Source: Woeseiaceae bacterium
GTDB taxonomy: Bacteria > Pseudomonadota > Gammaproteobacteria > Steroidobacterales > Woeseiaceae
DNA: 64,000 nucleotides
Direction: 5' to 3'
NCBI GenBank assembly: GCA_021773135.1
Contig: JAJFKP010000027.1
Location: 1 to 64,000, forward strand
In this document: piece after piece, positions 8,631 to 18,720 of the stretch
Layout of the letters: every line of letters starts with the position of its first letter
How positions within the stretch are numbered: position 1 is the stretch's first letter
Translations under genes and position numbers: made by a program
Notes under the pieces: generated by a model
What the model was told of the DNA's origin: nothing
Database searches by the model: none
Seen by the model: the letters and a program-made list of their open reading frames with translations, nothing else

Positions 8631-9329
8631 ATGTTGTTATCGCTTCTGGCTGGCGCTGCTATGCCTGTTGGGGCGCTGCTGGCTCGTTTTGACCTTATGC
8701 ATCCCGCTTTGTTGAAGCAAAAGTCTCGGCTGTTTATTGTAGCTTTCGGCGGTGGAGCGCTTATATCGGCAGTGGCGCTCGTTTTGGTACCTGATGGAGT
8801 CAGTCAGCTATCGCCATTAACTGCGACACTATGTTTCGGGGCAGGGGGAGTATTCTTCTACCTTCTCGATCTTATCTTGAGTCAGTTAGAAAGCTCGGCC
8901 AGTCAGCTGGTTGCCATGCTTTCAGATTTCATACCGGAAGCAATTGCGCTTGGGACCGCTTTCGCGGTTGGTGAGAGCACGGGCTTGATTTTGGCGCTGC
9001 TTATGATTCTACAAAATCTCCCCGAGGGTTTTAGTGCTTACGAGGAATTAGCAAACTCCACCGAATTGCCTCCAGCCGGAATCTTGTTGGCGTTTGCCAG
9101 TTTAGCGATTGCGGGTCCTGTATCTGCACTAACAGGATATTTCATGCTTGCCGACGCTCACCAATTTGTTGCGGGATTAATGCTATTCGCAAGTGCAGGC
9201 ATTCTATATTTAGTATTTCAAGACGTTGCACCCGTGTCCAAAACAGGAACCAGCGGGTTTCCGGCGCTGGGTGCGGTCGCCGGCTTTATGCTTGGACTGG
9301 CAGGCAACATGCTGATCGTGCCTGCATAG
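8631..9329 (+). CDS. ZIP-family metal transporter-like membrane protein
   Basis: An inner-membrane protein of about 232 residues with some seven hydrophobic segments. It carries degenerate ZIP signatures: SDFIPEAIALG (helix IV type) and QNLPEGFSAYEEL (helix V type). Canonical ZIP transporters have histidines before the PEG motifs; here these are replaced (FIPEA and QNLPEG), so metal choice or transport is uncertain. The ATG at 8631 is chosen. GTG at 8610 is an alternative, and the frame runs back to TTG 8571, but that part is the repeat element. No clear ribosome site is visible. The gene is bracketed by the two 74-bp repeats. Confidence 0.72.
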   Translation: MLLSLLAGAAMPVGALLARFDLMHPALLKQKSRLFIVAFGGGALISAVALVLVPDGVSQLSPLTATLCFGAGGVFFYLLDLILSQLESSASQLVAMLSDFIPEAIALGTAFAVGESTGLILALLMILQNLPEGFSAYEELANSTELPPAGILLAFASLAIAGPVSALTGYFMLADAHQFVAGLMLFASAGILYLVFQDVAPVSKTGTSGFPALGAVAGFMLGLAGNMLIVPA

Positions 9330-9344
9330 GTATAGTCTTAACGC

Positions 9345-9418
9345 GGTTGACCCCAATTAATCTCTGCTCCCGCAATCGTGGCAGGATGAAAACATACGGC
9401 AGAAAATTCGGTTCGACC
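9345..9418. repeat. 74-bp inverted-repeat element, copy 2
   Basis: This is the same length and orientation as the copy at 8520-8593. The right arm is identical (AATTCGGTTCGACC, 9405-9418); the left arm GGTTGACCCCAATT (9345-9358) differs at 3 of 14 positions. The cores share CGCAATCGTGGC and GGATGA. The two copies form direct repeats around the ZIP-like gene. Confidence 0.72.
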
Positions 9419-9433
9419 CCTTTTGCGCGGCAC

Positions 9434-9835
9434 TCAAGCCTTTCTGGAGCGGAGCAGCGCCTCCGCCAGGTCGGTAACCACCCACTCCTCTGCAATCTTG
9501 CCATGTGCAATTCGGCTAACAACCATGTCACGCCAAGTAATTCTTAGACCTGACGCAGGAAAGCCCTGGAAAGTGCCGGTCTGTATCCCTCGAATACATC
9601 GCCGCCACGCTAAACGGCTGCCAGACTCCAAGAAAATCTCGACCTCAACACTTAACGTCGGGAATGCCTCATGAATGGCCCTCGTAAAGCCGCGCACTCC
9701 CGCGTGACCGCTTTTTTTCGAGCCTCCAAAGTTCACGACATATTTTTCGCTGAAATACTTCTCTATTTCTCCGACGTCGCCGTCAACGATAATGCGTGCA
9801 TTAGCGTCCCGTATTGGTGTTGCTAATGCACTCAT
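9434..9835 (-). CDS. SnoaL-like / ester-cyclase family protein
   Basis: A small cytoplasmic protein of 133 residues with an NTF2-like cone fold. The pattern starts with an alpha-helical segment (MSALATPIRDANARIIVDGDVGEIEKYFSEKYVVN), then VRGFTRAIHEAFPTLSVEVEIFLESGSRLAWRR, and ends VVSRIAHGKIAEEWVVTDLAEAL, which is typical of SnoaL_2 / limonene-1,2-epoxide-hydrolase-like proteins. These bind or isomerise small hydrophobic molecules; no substrate can be named. It ends 16 bp from the second 74-bp repeat and may have shared a history with that insertion. Confidence 0.8.
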   Translation of the reverse strand: MSALATPIRDANARIIVDGDVGEIEKYFSEKYVVNFGGSKKSGHAGVRGFTRAIHEAFPTLSVEVEIFLESGSRLAWRRCIRGIQTGTFQGFPASGLRITWRDMVVSRIAHGKIAEEWVVTDLAEALLRSRKA

Positions 9836-9990
9836 ACCATTTACCTTGAATTCGTAATCCAGCTGGTGGGCATTATTGCGACCTCCGAACGGCGCCTTTG
9901 GGTCAAAACCAAGCCCACTTTAGTCTAGCCGCCCAGCCAATGATTTCGACGAAAAGCTGGCATCTGCGGAGACCTCTGCACATAAGATGC

Positions 9991-10851
9991 CTACAGTAAT
10001 GCGTGCGCCAGACTTGCCCGTGCGAGAAGTCGAGTCGAGTCGAGCGTTGGTAGTGGAGTGTCCTCGGTATTCACTAAAAGCGGGATTTCAGTGCAGTCCA
10101 AGACTACTGCATCGCATCCCTGATCTTTCAAATCAGCGATTACGCGATTGAAGTACTGGCGTGATTGCTCCGATAAAATGCCTTTTACAAGTTCATCGAA
10201 GATAATCTCGTTGATTCGATCAAGATCCGAGGCTTCCGGAATCGCCAGGTCTAATTGGTGCTTTGACAATATTTCCGAATAGACGGGTCCCGTCATGAGG
10301 TACTTAGTACCGGTAATACCGAGTTTACGAAAACCGCGCCGTTTGGCTGAAATTGCAACAGTTTCAGCAATGTGTAGCCACGGGATCGGCGAACGTTTTG
10401 CTACCAACTCGAATGCTTCGTGAATTGTATTGTCTGGACAAATTGCGAAATCGGCCCCGCAATCGGCAAGTTTTTCGGCAGACCGAACCATTAACTCGGC
10501 AACTTGTTTCCAGTTGCCTGATCTGATGGGCGCCATGTATTGCGACAGTGGATAGGAATGCATTGTTACTTCCGGGTGGCTGTGTTCTCCCAAATCGTCA
10601 GCACCTTCAGAACAAATGACACGGTAACAAAGCGCTGCGCCTTCAGCGCTGCAAGCGACGATCCCTATATGCTTAGGCACGATGGAATTACCTGGCCCAA
10701 TTGCAATTTCCTCGTCCAATTCTAAGGCCGCCTTTTTGTGCAACAATATTTCTCTCAGTATTTTAACAGCCCTGTCGCTGGAATCGGCAAAAGCAGTCGC
10801 TGGATTCTCGTAACGATACAAATATTCTCGGCTTAGTGGATTGTGTATCAT
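9991..10851 (-). CDS. Aspartate/glutamate racemase superfamily protein
   Basis: A PLP-independent racemase-type protein of 286 residues. The racemase core begins near residue 60 (KHIGIVACSAEGAALCYR), leaving a 60-residue N-terminal extension. The second catalytic cysteine is present (C253, LDCTEIPLL). At the first site, where many family members have C-N-T, the sequence is ICPDNTIH, so D140 precedes N141-T142 and the nearest cysteine is C138. The enzyme could be an aspartate or broad-range amino-acid racemase or an isomerase. It is transcribed divergently from the VOC gene at 10958, with about 106 bp between. Confidence 0.75.
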   Translation of the reverse strand: MIHNPLSREYLYRYENPATAFADSSDRAVKILREILLHKKAALELDEEIAIGPGNSIVPKHIGIVACSAEGAALCYRVICSEGADDLGEHSHPEVTMHSYPLSQYMAPIRSGNWKQVAELMVRSAEKLADCGADFAICPDNTIHEAFELVAKRSPIPWLHIAETVAISAKRRGFRKLGITGTKYLMTGPVYSEILSKHQLDLAIPEASDLDRINEIIFDELVKGILSEQSRQYFNRVIADLKDQGCDAVVLDCTEIPLLVNTEDTPLPTLDSTRLLARASLAHALL

Positions 10852-10957
10852 TTGGCCCGGCGTTGATGTCGAAGTCCTTGTTTCAAGGAACTGTATTGAG
10901 TCCTACAGAATTTTTGGCGTTTGTACACGCGTAACCCCTGCCACCTCAGGAGCATTC

Positions 10958-11317
10958 ATGTTCGACCATGTCGTATTCGGAGTGAGTGACTATGAAGCGA
11001 GCAAAGCCTTTTTTCTCAAGGCGCTCGAGCCGATTGGCCTGGCCATATTCTCAGAGGACCAGCTGGGCGTAGAGCTGAGCGCAGACGGCAAGTCCTCATT
11101 GTGCATCCGCAAAGGCGGGGAAAAGTCAGGGCATCTTCATCTGGCGTTTACAGCCAATAATCGACAGCAAGTCGAGGCTTTTTATCGCGCGGCCCTGGAG
11201 GCCGGTGCCGAAGACAATGGTGCACCCGGTCTGCGCCCGAACTACACAGGACAATACTACGCAGCTTTTGTCATAGGCCCCGACGGGCACAACATCGAAG
11301 TTGTTTACCACGAATAA
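10958..11317 (+). CDS. VOC (glyoxalase/bleomycin-resistance) family protein
   Basis: A protein of 119 residues with the paired beta-alpha-beta-beta-beta fold: MFDHVVFGVSDYEASKAFFLKALEPIGL opens the first module and GPDGHNIEVVYHE closes the second. Metal ligand candidates are the histidine of MFDH and the glutamate of NIEVVYHE. Family members include glyoxalases, epimerases and dioxygenases. The start at 10958 has AGGAG six bases upstream; the frame runs back to 10841 without support. No specific substrate is indicated. Confidence 0.82.
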   Translation: MFDHVVFGVSDYEASKAFFLKALEPIGLAIFSEDQLGVELSADGKSSLCIRKGGEKSGHLHLAFTANNRQQVEAFYRAALEAGAEDNGAPGLRPNYTGQYYAAFVIGPDGHNIEVVYHE

Positions 11318-11475
11318 GGGGCCGTAAATTTCGTCGCTGCACGCCATGCCATTCAGGTCGAAGTGCGACGCTCTTTTTTGGGTCAGCAGCAGCCTATTGA
11401 AAGTTTAGCCGCCTGGCGGATGGTTCAGGTCAGTAACGGTCGTTCGCAGTCAGCCGATTATCGCTGAGATAAAGA

Positions 11476-12378
11476 TTAACGAGCCTTGCCTGTAGCGATC
11501 GGAATACAGCGATACCCGTCCTCGGTTGGAATCCAGCGGGATCTCGGAGTTGCGCCAATCGAAGCCTCTGGCGGCAACAGGCCAGCTCCAAGCTCACCAG
11601 CACCGTCCGCGTCGGAGTAGTACCCCAGTGCGTAGTTTCCTCGCGTGTAGCCGAGTAGTTCCTGAAGATCGATGGGCAAATTCCGTGCGATGTCGGGAGG
11701 GCACGACAGGTACTGGTTCTCCTCCTGCCGGATCCAGCCCAAACTGTACGTGATGTTCAAACCCATTCTCGTTTCATCAGATCGATTTTTGCCACCTGAA
11801 TGGATCACGCTCCCTGTATGAAGTAACACCGAGCCCTTCGCCATTTCGGCGTGGCAAACTTCGGATGGCTCGGCTTTGCGCTCCCACGGCCACATTTGGC
11901 TACCCGGCACGACGCGGGTCGCGCCGTTTTTTGCGGTGAAGTCGGTCAGCGCCCACATCGCATTAAACTGGGGTTCAATCTCACGCGGGATGAAATCCCC
12001 CCAGCCAAACCTGTCCCGGTGAAGCTCCTGTGCTCCCTCGCCCGGTCCAATGAATACAGTTTGTGTAAGGTTCAACTGGATTCGGTCCGAGAAGCGTAAC
12101 AAGAACCCGTTTGCAGCAGCCAATACCGGCGCACTCATCACGATATCCCGACAGGCGGGTGAGCGAGCCACCAATGCGCCGGTTCGACGGGTTTTGCTGC
12201 CGGCAAATTCATCCTCACCATAACGTGTTCGCTCAACATACGGCATGAGTTCCGCGACCGTTGCCTCAACCAGCGAAGCGGGGAGCAGGTCTTCCACGAT
12301 GCACGCGCCATCACGGTCCATCGTTTCGAGAACCGCTTCCGATGAACAATCACGTGCCAGAGTTGTCAGCGCACCCAA
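11476..12378 (-). CDS. Phytanoyl-CoA dioxygenase (PhyH) family protein
   Basis: An Fe(II)/2-oxoglutarate oxygenase of 300 residues. Iron ligands are H120/D122 (ELHRDRFGWGD) and H193 (VIHSGGKNRS); R204 is the likely 2-oxoglutarate carboxylate anchor. The protein is diverged from the two PhyH proteins in the first 2.5 kb, lacking their KEPGT segment, so it probably has another substrate. It stands alone: 160 bp separate it from the VOC gene and more than 430 bp of non-coding DNA lie on its upstream side. Confidence 0.87.
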   Translation of the reverse strand: MGALTTLARDCSSEAVLETMDRDGACIVEDLLPASLVEATVAELMPYVERTRYGEDEFAGSKTRRTGALVARSPACRDIVMSAPVLAAANGFLLRFSDRIQLNLTQTVFIGPGEGAQELHRDRFGWGDFIPREIEPQFNAMWALTDFTAKNGATRVVPGSQMWPWERKAEPSEVCHAEMAKGSVLLHTGSVIHSGGKNRSDETRMGLNITYSLGWIRQEENQYLSCPPDIARNLPIDLQELLGYTRGNYALGYYSDADGAGELGAGLLPPEASIGATPRSRWIPTEDGYRCIPIATGKAR

Positions 12379-12811
12379 ATTGATCTCCCGTCCAAGTTAC
12401 CTTGTATTCCAGTTAGCCCAGGGTGCAAATCGCCCTTTCACCGGCTGTAGCCACCCTGCCTGGCGGTGTTTTCGATTCTCAATTACTGACAATCTTGGAA
12501 GTCTGCTTCGTACATGGACTCCTCCAGTCTAGCAAACAGTTAGCGTAATCAGAATTTAGACGCGTATTTATATTCGGCCTCTAGTTGAAGACGCTATCTC
12601 CGGGCCCACTATGAATGCGCACTCCAGTTCCTTGAATCGTTGCCGGTCATCAACAGACATCGAGCCTCACTGTCAGCTGTCAGCGGCATAGCAGAGCGTC
12701 TAAACATTAGATGTGTAAAGTCGCTGGTTTCTAACGACGTGCACCTCATAAAGGGTGTATTCAGTTAATCGTTCTTTTTGTGCTGCACGCCACACGGACA
12801 TTGCGCCAGCG
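12379..12811. other. Intergenic region, 433 bp
   Basis: Between the start of the PhyH gene and the end of the argininosuccinate-lyase-like gene, both on the minus strand. I see no convincing gene, repeat or strong terminator. It must hold the promoter of the PhyH gene. Confidence 0.5.
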
Positions 12812-14308
12812 TTATTTTAGGGATTCTCCGGAGTTCACCCTTATCGCCTGTCCAACTTCGTTCTCAAGCGCCAGGCGGGCACGCTCGAGATTCTGTCTGC
12901 GTTTCGTCAGCCAGGCAGAATCAGCTGCTTCCAGTTCAAGCTGTTCGTCCAGCGCCTTACGCGTCTCGGTGGGCGCCGGGCCGCCGTAGATAGTTCGTAT
13001 AGCCACGAAATTTTCTGCAGACATCGCGTTAGCCAGCTCATCATCAGTCAGGCTCAGTTTCCTACCAACCTTGGTTTCGGCAGCCTGTTGCAGAATTTCG
13101 TTTGTGACTTTGCCATCCGCTTCTGAGGATCGCTTTACACACTCTGCGACGATGGCGTGCGCCTTGCTGAATGGGAGCTTGTCGCGACGTACAATCGTGT
13201 CAGCAAGTTCGGTGACGGTGATGAAGTTGGCCTCGGATCTTTCGCGGAGGAGTTCGAGATTGAATTCGGCTGCACCGAGTGCGTGGCCGAGCAGTGAGAC
13301 GGCACGTATTGAGTCCCTGATTGCCGAATAGTTGAGCGGCTGCAGGTCGTCCTCCACGTCGTTGATGTCGCCGAAGGGCGTGTTATGCACGCTGGTCAGG
13401 ACGCCAAGCGTCTGGCCCAGCGCTTTACTCGCAATAGCCCGCACATGTTCTATGGCAACCGGGTTTCTCTTTTGCGGCATGATAGAGGACGCCTGTACAT
13501 AGCCGTCGGGCAGGCGGATCACGTCGAACTCCATCATCGCCATGAGCAGGAATTCCTGGGCGAACTTGCCAATATTGATGAGTAATGCCGAATTTGCACC
13601 TAACAACTCTGTGAAGTAATCGACAGAAGCTATTGATGCATAAGAGTTTCTGCTTGGTCCATCGAAACCGAGTAACTCGGCAACCCTGAATCGGTCGATC
13701 GGGAAGCCGGTCGTCGTAATGGCGCAAGCGCCGAGCGGGCATCGGTTCATGTTGTCGTACGCGCGCTGCAGCCGGCGGATGTCGCGGCTCGTATTTTCGG
13801 CCATTGCCAAAAGGTAGTGCGCCACGGTGGTCGGTTGCGCCGGCTGGGTATGCGTATAAGCTGGCATCAACGACTCATGATGCTGTGCGGCCAGTTTAAG
13901 GAACACCTGCCGCAGTTTGTTGGCGGCCTCGATCAGTTCGAGCGTTTGTTGCCTGAGGTACAGGCGATAAATGGTGACGTCTATGTCGTTGCGACTGCGT
14001 GCTGTATGTAGTTTGCCGGATACGTCTGCGTCTCCGCAGCCAGCCGTAATCTCGCGTTGGATGTAGTAGAACAGGTCCTCCACGCTGCCATCGTATTCGG
14101 CGCTGCGCATGTGCTCGATATCGAGGCCCTCGATCGCTGCAAGAATTGTGTTCAATTCCTCGCTGGTAATGATCTCCTGTTCCGCCAGCATGACGGCGTG
14201 GGCTCGATCGACATCGAGGTAGTGATCGAGGAAATAACGCTGTGCATCTGCGAAGCAGTCACTCAGTACGTTATCTTTGTACGCCTGCGCCGGAAATTTT
14301 TCACTCAT
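12812..14308 (-). CDS. Argininosuccinate lyase-like enzyme of the fumarase/aspartase superfamily
   Basis: A homotetrameric lyase-type protein of 498 residues. Hallmarks are HTARSRNDID (101-110), YTHTQPAQPTTVAHY (151-165) with H153, and the flexible catalytic loop SSIMPQKRNP (274-283). The ARSRND motif and loop match argininosuccinate lyase, which splits argininosuccinate to arginine and fumarate. No other arginine-synthesis gene is nearby, and the gene ends an operon with a PIG-L deacetylase and a symporter. It may therefore be a catabolic paralog acting on an N-substituted aspartate. It starts 12 bp after the PIG-L gene and is slightly longer than the usual ArgH (about 460 residues). Confidence 0.8.
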   Translation of the reverse strand: MSEKFPAQAYKDNVLSDCFADAQRYFLDHYLDVDRAHAVMLAEQEIITSEELNTILAAIEGLDIEHMRSAEYDGSVEDLFYYIQREITAGCGDADVSGKLHTARSRNDIDVTIYRLYLRQQTLELIEAANKLRQVFLKLAAQHHESLMPAYTHTQPAQPTTVAHYLLAMAENTSRDIRRLQRAYDNMNRCPLGACAITTTGFPIDRFRVAELLGFDGPSRNSYASIASVDYFTELLGANSALLINIGKFAQEFLLMAMMEFDVIRLPDGYVQASSIMPQKRNPVAIEHVRAIASKALGQTLGVLTSVHNTPFGDINDVEDDLQPLNYSAIRDSIRAVSLLGHALGAAEFNLELLRERSEANFITVTELADTIVRRDKLPFSKAHAIVAECVKRSSEADGKVTNEILQQAAETKVGRKLSLTDDELANAMSAENFVAIRTIYGGPAPTETRKALDEQLELEAADSAWLTKRRQNLERARLALENEVGQAIRVNSGESLK

Positions 14309-14320
14309 CGCTGAATACCA

Positions 14321-16942
14321 TCATTGCGGCGCTGCCGGCAGGCTGAGCAGGTTGGCGAACAGGCGATAGGCGCCTGGCACACCGTTGGGCAGCTGCCTGA
14401 ACCATGAGTAAGACGTGTAGACGTAGTGCCCTTCTCCAATCGATGCATAGACCATTCCGCCCTCGCTCTCAGGCTCTCCGTCATCGTGAGCTTCCGTTAG
14501 TGGTACATAGCGATCTCGATCGAAGCTCGTAAAGTTATAGTTGTTGCGCTCCTGGACCCAGCCGGCGAAATCCTGTGGTCCAATCCGATTCGGATAAGTA
14601 AAAGCCGGATGGTCCGGCTCAAGGATGACAATAGGTGCGGATTCATCAACAACGCGGACATTGCCATCCATGCTTGCCGGGTAAGGCGCGAGGCCCTTCG
14701 CAATGAAATCGGGTTGCTGATACTGCACGATCAGGGCGCCGCCCTGTTCTGCGAAATCGAGCAGACGCCGATTGTTGGCTACAAAGGCCGCTCGGGTCTG
14801 TGAAGCACGTATGCCGACAACAATTGTGTTGAAGCGAGACAGGTCGCCAGTGGTCAGGGCGGCATCGTCCAGCAGCACTACGTCCAGGCCGAGTCTGCGC
14901 AGTGCTTCCGGAACTTTGTCGCCGCTCCCCATTACGTAGCCAACGCGGACCGGCGCAACCTCGACATCGACCACCTCGAACTCGGTTTCGGAAGGGACGT
15001 AGAGGCGGTGCGTTCGAATGTGGGGGTAAGCAATTTCGCGCATTGTCTGCTGATAGTCTGTGCCGTCGATGGTTGCGCTCGCGACGAGCCTGTACTCGCC
15101 CGCGCTGACCTCGGCCGGCAGCGTCGCTGTGAACGCGAGCGTCGATGTTGCGGGCGCGGCCGGTAGCGAGAACGGTGCCGATGATGGTTCCAATGTCCAG
15201 CCGTCAGGCAATGCAAACTTTGCGATGCCGTGAACGCTTTCTTTCGCGTTATTGCGGAGCGTCAACAGCAGTTCATGCTGTTTGCGACCCGACGACGCAG
15301 GCACCACCAGGAGATCAGCTGCAGGTTCGACGGAGACGGCGGGAACAACATCAATACGTCCCCGAATTTCGCCGCGCACACGGTCGACCAGGCGATGCTG
15401 TACCTCTTTGCGAACGCCTATCTGCGCGTCGCCGACCTGCAGGGTGGCAACTGCTGTCAGGAGCGGCGGCGCAAACGGCTGGTTGCTGGCGTCGCCGGCC
15501 GCGCTCCAGTCGTAGGCCGCCGCTGCGCGCGGTCGTTCTAGCCAATACGGTTGGGTTGATCTGGCGTCGGCAGGAACCCCAACGTCATATAGCCTCTCCA
15601 TGTCAGGCTGCTCTCTGCGACGGTACGCACTTTCACTCGGGAGCACGTCGGTGTTTGACGCGGCGACCGACCAGCCGACAGGCAACGCAAGATGCACGTC
15701 GGTCATAGTCACCGGGGCCAGGTCAGGTATATATGTTCTGACCGCAACCGTCAGCGTGCTGCCTGGCACAACGGTCTCTGAGTCCGCGAGGGCATCGATC
15801 GTTATTCCAGCGGCGAGCATGAGCGCCGCCTCGAATTCTGCAACTTTTTCATCGAGCAGGCGTTGCGTATCCGCGCCCCTGGCAGCATCCCTGGCTGTAC
15901 GGGCGATTTCGAGTCCTTCGGCGAGTTTCGGAATGAGTGCCAGTGGATCAAGCGGGTCATATTGTGACAGCGCATCAGCAGCTGCCACCTGAAGTTCAGC
16001 CAGCGAGTCCGAAAAAATGGTGGTCGCGTTTTGCTCGTATGATGCAATTCCATTGATCGAGGTATCCATCCCGCTGAAGACGCTGGTTTCCGCATCGGCC
16101 ACGTCGAGGTGAGACGTAACGAGGTTCAGCCCCGAGAGCTGCCTGCCGCGAAGTTCCAGTGACCCCATCTGCTGGGTTTTCTGTTGACTCCGCCCCTGCA
16201 TGCCAATCTCGAAGTAGCTGCGTCCGGTGACGGGATCATATTCGCCGGTGTTCACCACCAGTGACGGCCTGTCGGTTGAGCGCAGATCAATGCGCTGACC
16301 CGTATACAGCTTCCTGACCTGCCAGGTTTGCAGGCCTGCCGCAATCTGGTCTGGGAATCGGCCTGGATCGGCAGCCGCCTCGAGTGCCAACGGCGTCAGG
16401 TAGCCAGCGAACTGGTGATGCCCGTGACCATCCGCAGGAGAGCCATTCCAGCGCGATACCACAACGTCGGGCCGAAACCGTCTGATGGCACGCACCATGT
16501 CGCCAAGCACGGTCTCTTCGGGCCAGATGCGCGATGCTTCGGTGCGGTACTTGGAAAAGCCAAAGTCATTGGCGCGGGTGAATAGCTGTTCTGCCCCGTC
16601 CAGCCGCCTGGCCTGAAGCAGTTCCTCCGTGCGTATGACGCCAAGCGCGTCCGACTGTTCCGTGCCGATGATGTTCTGACCGCCGGAACCGCGGGTCAGC
16701 GACAGGTAAGCCGTCCGGGCATTCTGGCGGCGTGCATGGTAGGCGACCAGCGCTGAGTCCTCGTCGTCGGGATGGGCGCCCGTGTGCAGCACACTTGCCG
16801 TCGTTTGCAGCCGTTGCAGCTGCCGGGTCAGTGCGCTGCTGCCCTGGTCGTAGATGGCACGCACCTGCGCCTGGGCAGGGACCGTGAGCGACCCTGCTAA
16901 CAGCGGCAATAAAAGCCAGGCACTTGGTATTCCGCGCATCAA
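14321..16942 (-). CDS. Exported PIG-L family deacetylase, large multidomain form
   Basis: A protein of 873 residues with a signal peptide (1-26, ending PAQAQ). The PIG-L domain (about 45-290) has the zinc motif AHPDDE (H57, D59, D60) and a second histidine cluster GHGHH (173-176). PIG-L enzymes remove acetyl groups from N-acetylglucosamine-type substrates. The middle part (about 390-680) is beta-rich and resembles the NEW3-type domains of glycoside-processing enzymes. The C-terminal part (about 690-870) looks like a class I glutamine-amidotransferase-like fold ([12 protein letters not shown]) without a clear catalytic triad. Its start overlaps the symporter stop by 4 bp, so the two are translationally linked. 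Confidence 0.85.
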   Translation of the reverse strand: MMRGIPSAWLLLPLLAGSLTVPAQAQVRAIYDQGSSALTRQLQRLQTTASVLHTGAHPDDEDSALVAYHARRQNARTAYLSLTRGSGGQNIIGTEQSDALGVIRTEELLQARRLDGAEQLFTRANDFGFSKYRTEASRIWPEETVLGDMVRAIRRFRPDVVVSRWNGSPADGHGHHQFAGYLTPLALEAAADPGRFPDQIAAGLQTWQVRKLYTGQRIDLRSTDRPSLVVNTGEYDPVTGRSYFEIGMQGRSQQKTQQMGSLELRGRQLSGLNLVTSHLDVADAETSVFSGMDTSINGIASYEQNATTIFSDSLAELQVAAADALSQYDPLDPLALIPKLAEGLEIARTARDAARGADTQRLLDEKVAEFEAALMLAAGITIDALADSETVVPGSTLTVAVRTYIPDLAPVTMTDVHLALPVGWSVAASNTDVLPSESAYRRREQPDMERLYDVGVPADARSTQPYWLERPRAAAAYDWSAAGDASNQPFAPPLLTAVATLQVGDAQIGVRKEVQHRLVDRVRGEIRGRIDVVPAVSVEPAADLLVVPASSGRKQHELLLTLRNNAKESVHGIAKFALPDGWTLEPSSAPFSLPAAPATSTLAFTATLPAEVSAGEYRLVASATIDGTDYQQTMREIAYPHIRTHRLYVPSETEFEVVDVEVAPVRVGYVMGSGDKVPEALRRLGLDVVLLDDAALTTGDLSRFNTIVVGIRASQTRAAFVANNRRLLDFAEQGGALIVQYQQPDFIAKGLAPYPASMDGNVRVVDESAPIVILEPDHPAFTYPNRIGPQDFAGWVQERNNYNFTSFDRDRYVPLTEAHDDGEPESEGGMVYASIGEGHYVYTSYSWFRQLPNGVPGAYRLFANLLSLPAAPQ

Positions 16943-18615
16943 CTTCCTCCCGTACGCACGTTGCTAATCACGTATCCAGCAGCAACTGTGACGAAGCAGC
17001 CGACGACATTAAACCAAAGGAAGGCAATCTCGGTGTAAGAACTCGCGATCCAGACAGATACCATACCAAACAACAATCCATAGAACGCGCCGGGCGCCCG
17101 TGCGGTGGGTACGCCAAAGGCGAGTACGAAGACACCCAGCAATGAACCGTAAAAAAACGATCCAAACGTATTAACGACTTCAATCAGTGATCCGAGGTTG
17201 GTCGCAAAAGTAGCGACAATGCAGGCAAACACACCCCAGACAAGGGTTGCCATTCTGCCAAAGGTGAGCAGCGCCTTTTCGGAACCATTGCGATTTATAT
17301 AGCGTCGGTAAAAGTCCATGGTCGAAGCGGTTGCAAGCGAATTTAGCTCTGCCGCCACGCTGGACATGGCGGCCGCGAGAATTGCAGCGACGATCAGACC
17401 AACCACGCCGATCGGCATGTTCTCGATGACGAATACCGGAAATACATAGTTAACATCGTTAAAAGATCTGTCGGCGTTTGTTTCACGGACAAACTCGGTC
17501 GCCTCCCGCCGCTTGTCCAGGTAGGCAGCGTTGGCAGCGATGTAGTCGTTCCTTGTGCTACTTTGATTGTTTGTCGTCCGCGCCTCGATGAAGCGCATGG
17601 CTGCGACGCGTCTGCGTTCGTGAATGTCAGCAAAATCCGTTTCGAGACGTTCGTGTAAGACAGGATTTATTGTCGCGGCACGGGTTACCTCGACAGCGTT
17701 GAAAATCATCGGTGGTTGCTGGAACTGATAAAAAACGAAAACCAGCACGCCGATGAGCAGTATCAGGAACTGCATTGGAATCTTCAGGAACGCAGACATC
17801 AGCAAGGAGGTGCGACCTTCGTCGACGGAGCGGGCGGTCAGATATCGCTGCACCTGGCTTTGATCGCAGCCGAAATAGGAAAGAAACAGAAACAGAGCGG
17901 CAAGCATTCCGGACCAGATCGTATAGCGTTCATTCAAATCAAAAGAGAAATCTAACGTTTGCAGTTTTTCCGCAGCTCCGGCAACGTGCAATGCGTCATT
18001 CAGAGAGACATCCGCCGGGAGGTTTGCGACGATAAAATATACGACCAGGGTCAGCCCTACGAAAATTATGACCATCTGCTTCACGTCAGTCCACGTTACC
18101 GCCTGTACGCCACCGAGCATTGTGTAGACAGTTGTCGAAAGTCCGATAACGAATATCGTGACCAGTTCATCCCAGCCGAGAACGATGGACAGAATTACGG
18201 CCGGCGCCGCAATGATGACACCAACGCCCAGTCCACGCGAAACCAGGAAGAAGAAACTGGTCAACGTGCGGGTCTTGGCATCAAAACGTTTTTCGAGATA
18301 TTCATACGCGGTGAAAACACGCGCCCTGTAAAAAAACGGTACAGCTGTGACGCACAAAATAATCATGGCCAGCGGCAACCCGAAATAAAACTGGATAAAA
18401 CGCATGCCGTCTTCATAGGCCTGGCCGGTGGTTCCAATCAGCGTGATCGCCGACATTTGCGTTGCCATCACGGACAGTCCAACGGCCCACCAGGGGAGGC
18501 TGCGTCCGGCCAGGAAAAATCCCGTTGTGTCGGTAAATCCTCGACTGAGTTTCAGGCCGTGCCAGATGACATACGCGAGGTACGCGAACACGATCGACCA
18601 GTCGTAAAAATGCAT
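16939..18615 (-). CDS. Sodium:solute symporter (SSF) family transporter
   Basis: An inner-membrane transporter of 558 residues with about 13 hydrophobic helices. The SSF pattern is clear: [25 protein letters not shown] near the N terminus, and [24 protein letters not shown] later. Relatives import sugars, sialic acid, proline or nucleosides with Na+. A charged loop of about 90 residues around 325-400 is longer than in most relatives. The downstream PIG-L gene overlaps it by 4 bp and suggests an amino-sugar or N-acyl substrate, which is an inference from context. Confidence 0.88.
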   Translation of the reverse strand: MHFYDWSIVFAYLAYVIWHGLKLSRGFTDTTGFFLAGRSLPWWAVGLSVMATQMSAITLIGTTGQAYEDGMRFIQFYFGLPLAMIILCVTAVPFFYRARVFTAYEYLEKRFDAKTRTLTSFFFLVSRGLGVGVIIAAPAVILSIVLGWDELVTIFVIGLSTTVYTMLGGVQAVTWTDVKQMVIIFVGLTLVVYFIVANLPADVSLNDALHVAGAAEKLQTLDFSFDLNERYTIWSGMLAALFLFLSYFGCDQSQVQRYLTARSVDEGRTSLLMSAFLKIPMQFLILLIGVLVFVFYQFQQPPMIFNAVEVTRAATINPVLHERLETDFADIHERRRVAAMRFIEARTTNNQSSTRNDYIAANAAYLDKRREATEFVRETNADRSFNDVNYVFPVFVIENMPIGVVGLIVAAILAAAMSSVAAELNSLATASTMDFYRRYINRNGSEKALLTFGRMATLVWGVFACIVATFATNLGSLIEVVNTFGSFFYGSLLGVFVLAFGVPTARAPGAFYGLLFGMVSVWIASSYTEIAFLWFNVVGCFVTVAAGYVISNVRTGGS

Positions 18616-18618
18616 ACG

Positions 18619-18720
18619 TCAGCCGGAATAGTGTCGTGAGAACATGTACATCAGCAGAATAACGACGACCGTAAAGCCGGCCACGCCGGCATAGATACGT
18701 CCCCAGCGGGTTGGACGCAT
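18619..18720 (-). CDS. Small single-pass membrane protein upstream of the symporter
   Basis: A 33-residue peptide starting at MRPTRWGRIYAG and containing one hydrophobic helix (VAGFTVVVILLMYMF) with basic residues before it. It ends three bases before the symporter start, so it would be translated on the same message. The open frame extends to 18831, but the upstream part has no visible features. It could be an accessory subunit or simply a leader peptide; I do not recognise a family. Confidence 0.45.
   Translation of the reverse strand: MRPTRWGRIYAGVAGFTVVVILLMYMFSRHYSG

Noticed and set aside
9880-11430. Two loosely similar segments (GGGTCA ... TTTAG ... TAGCCGCC) near 9890 and 11380
   Set aside because: The match is short and gapped; it could be chance. 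A genome-wide repeat search would decide.
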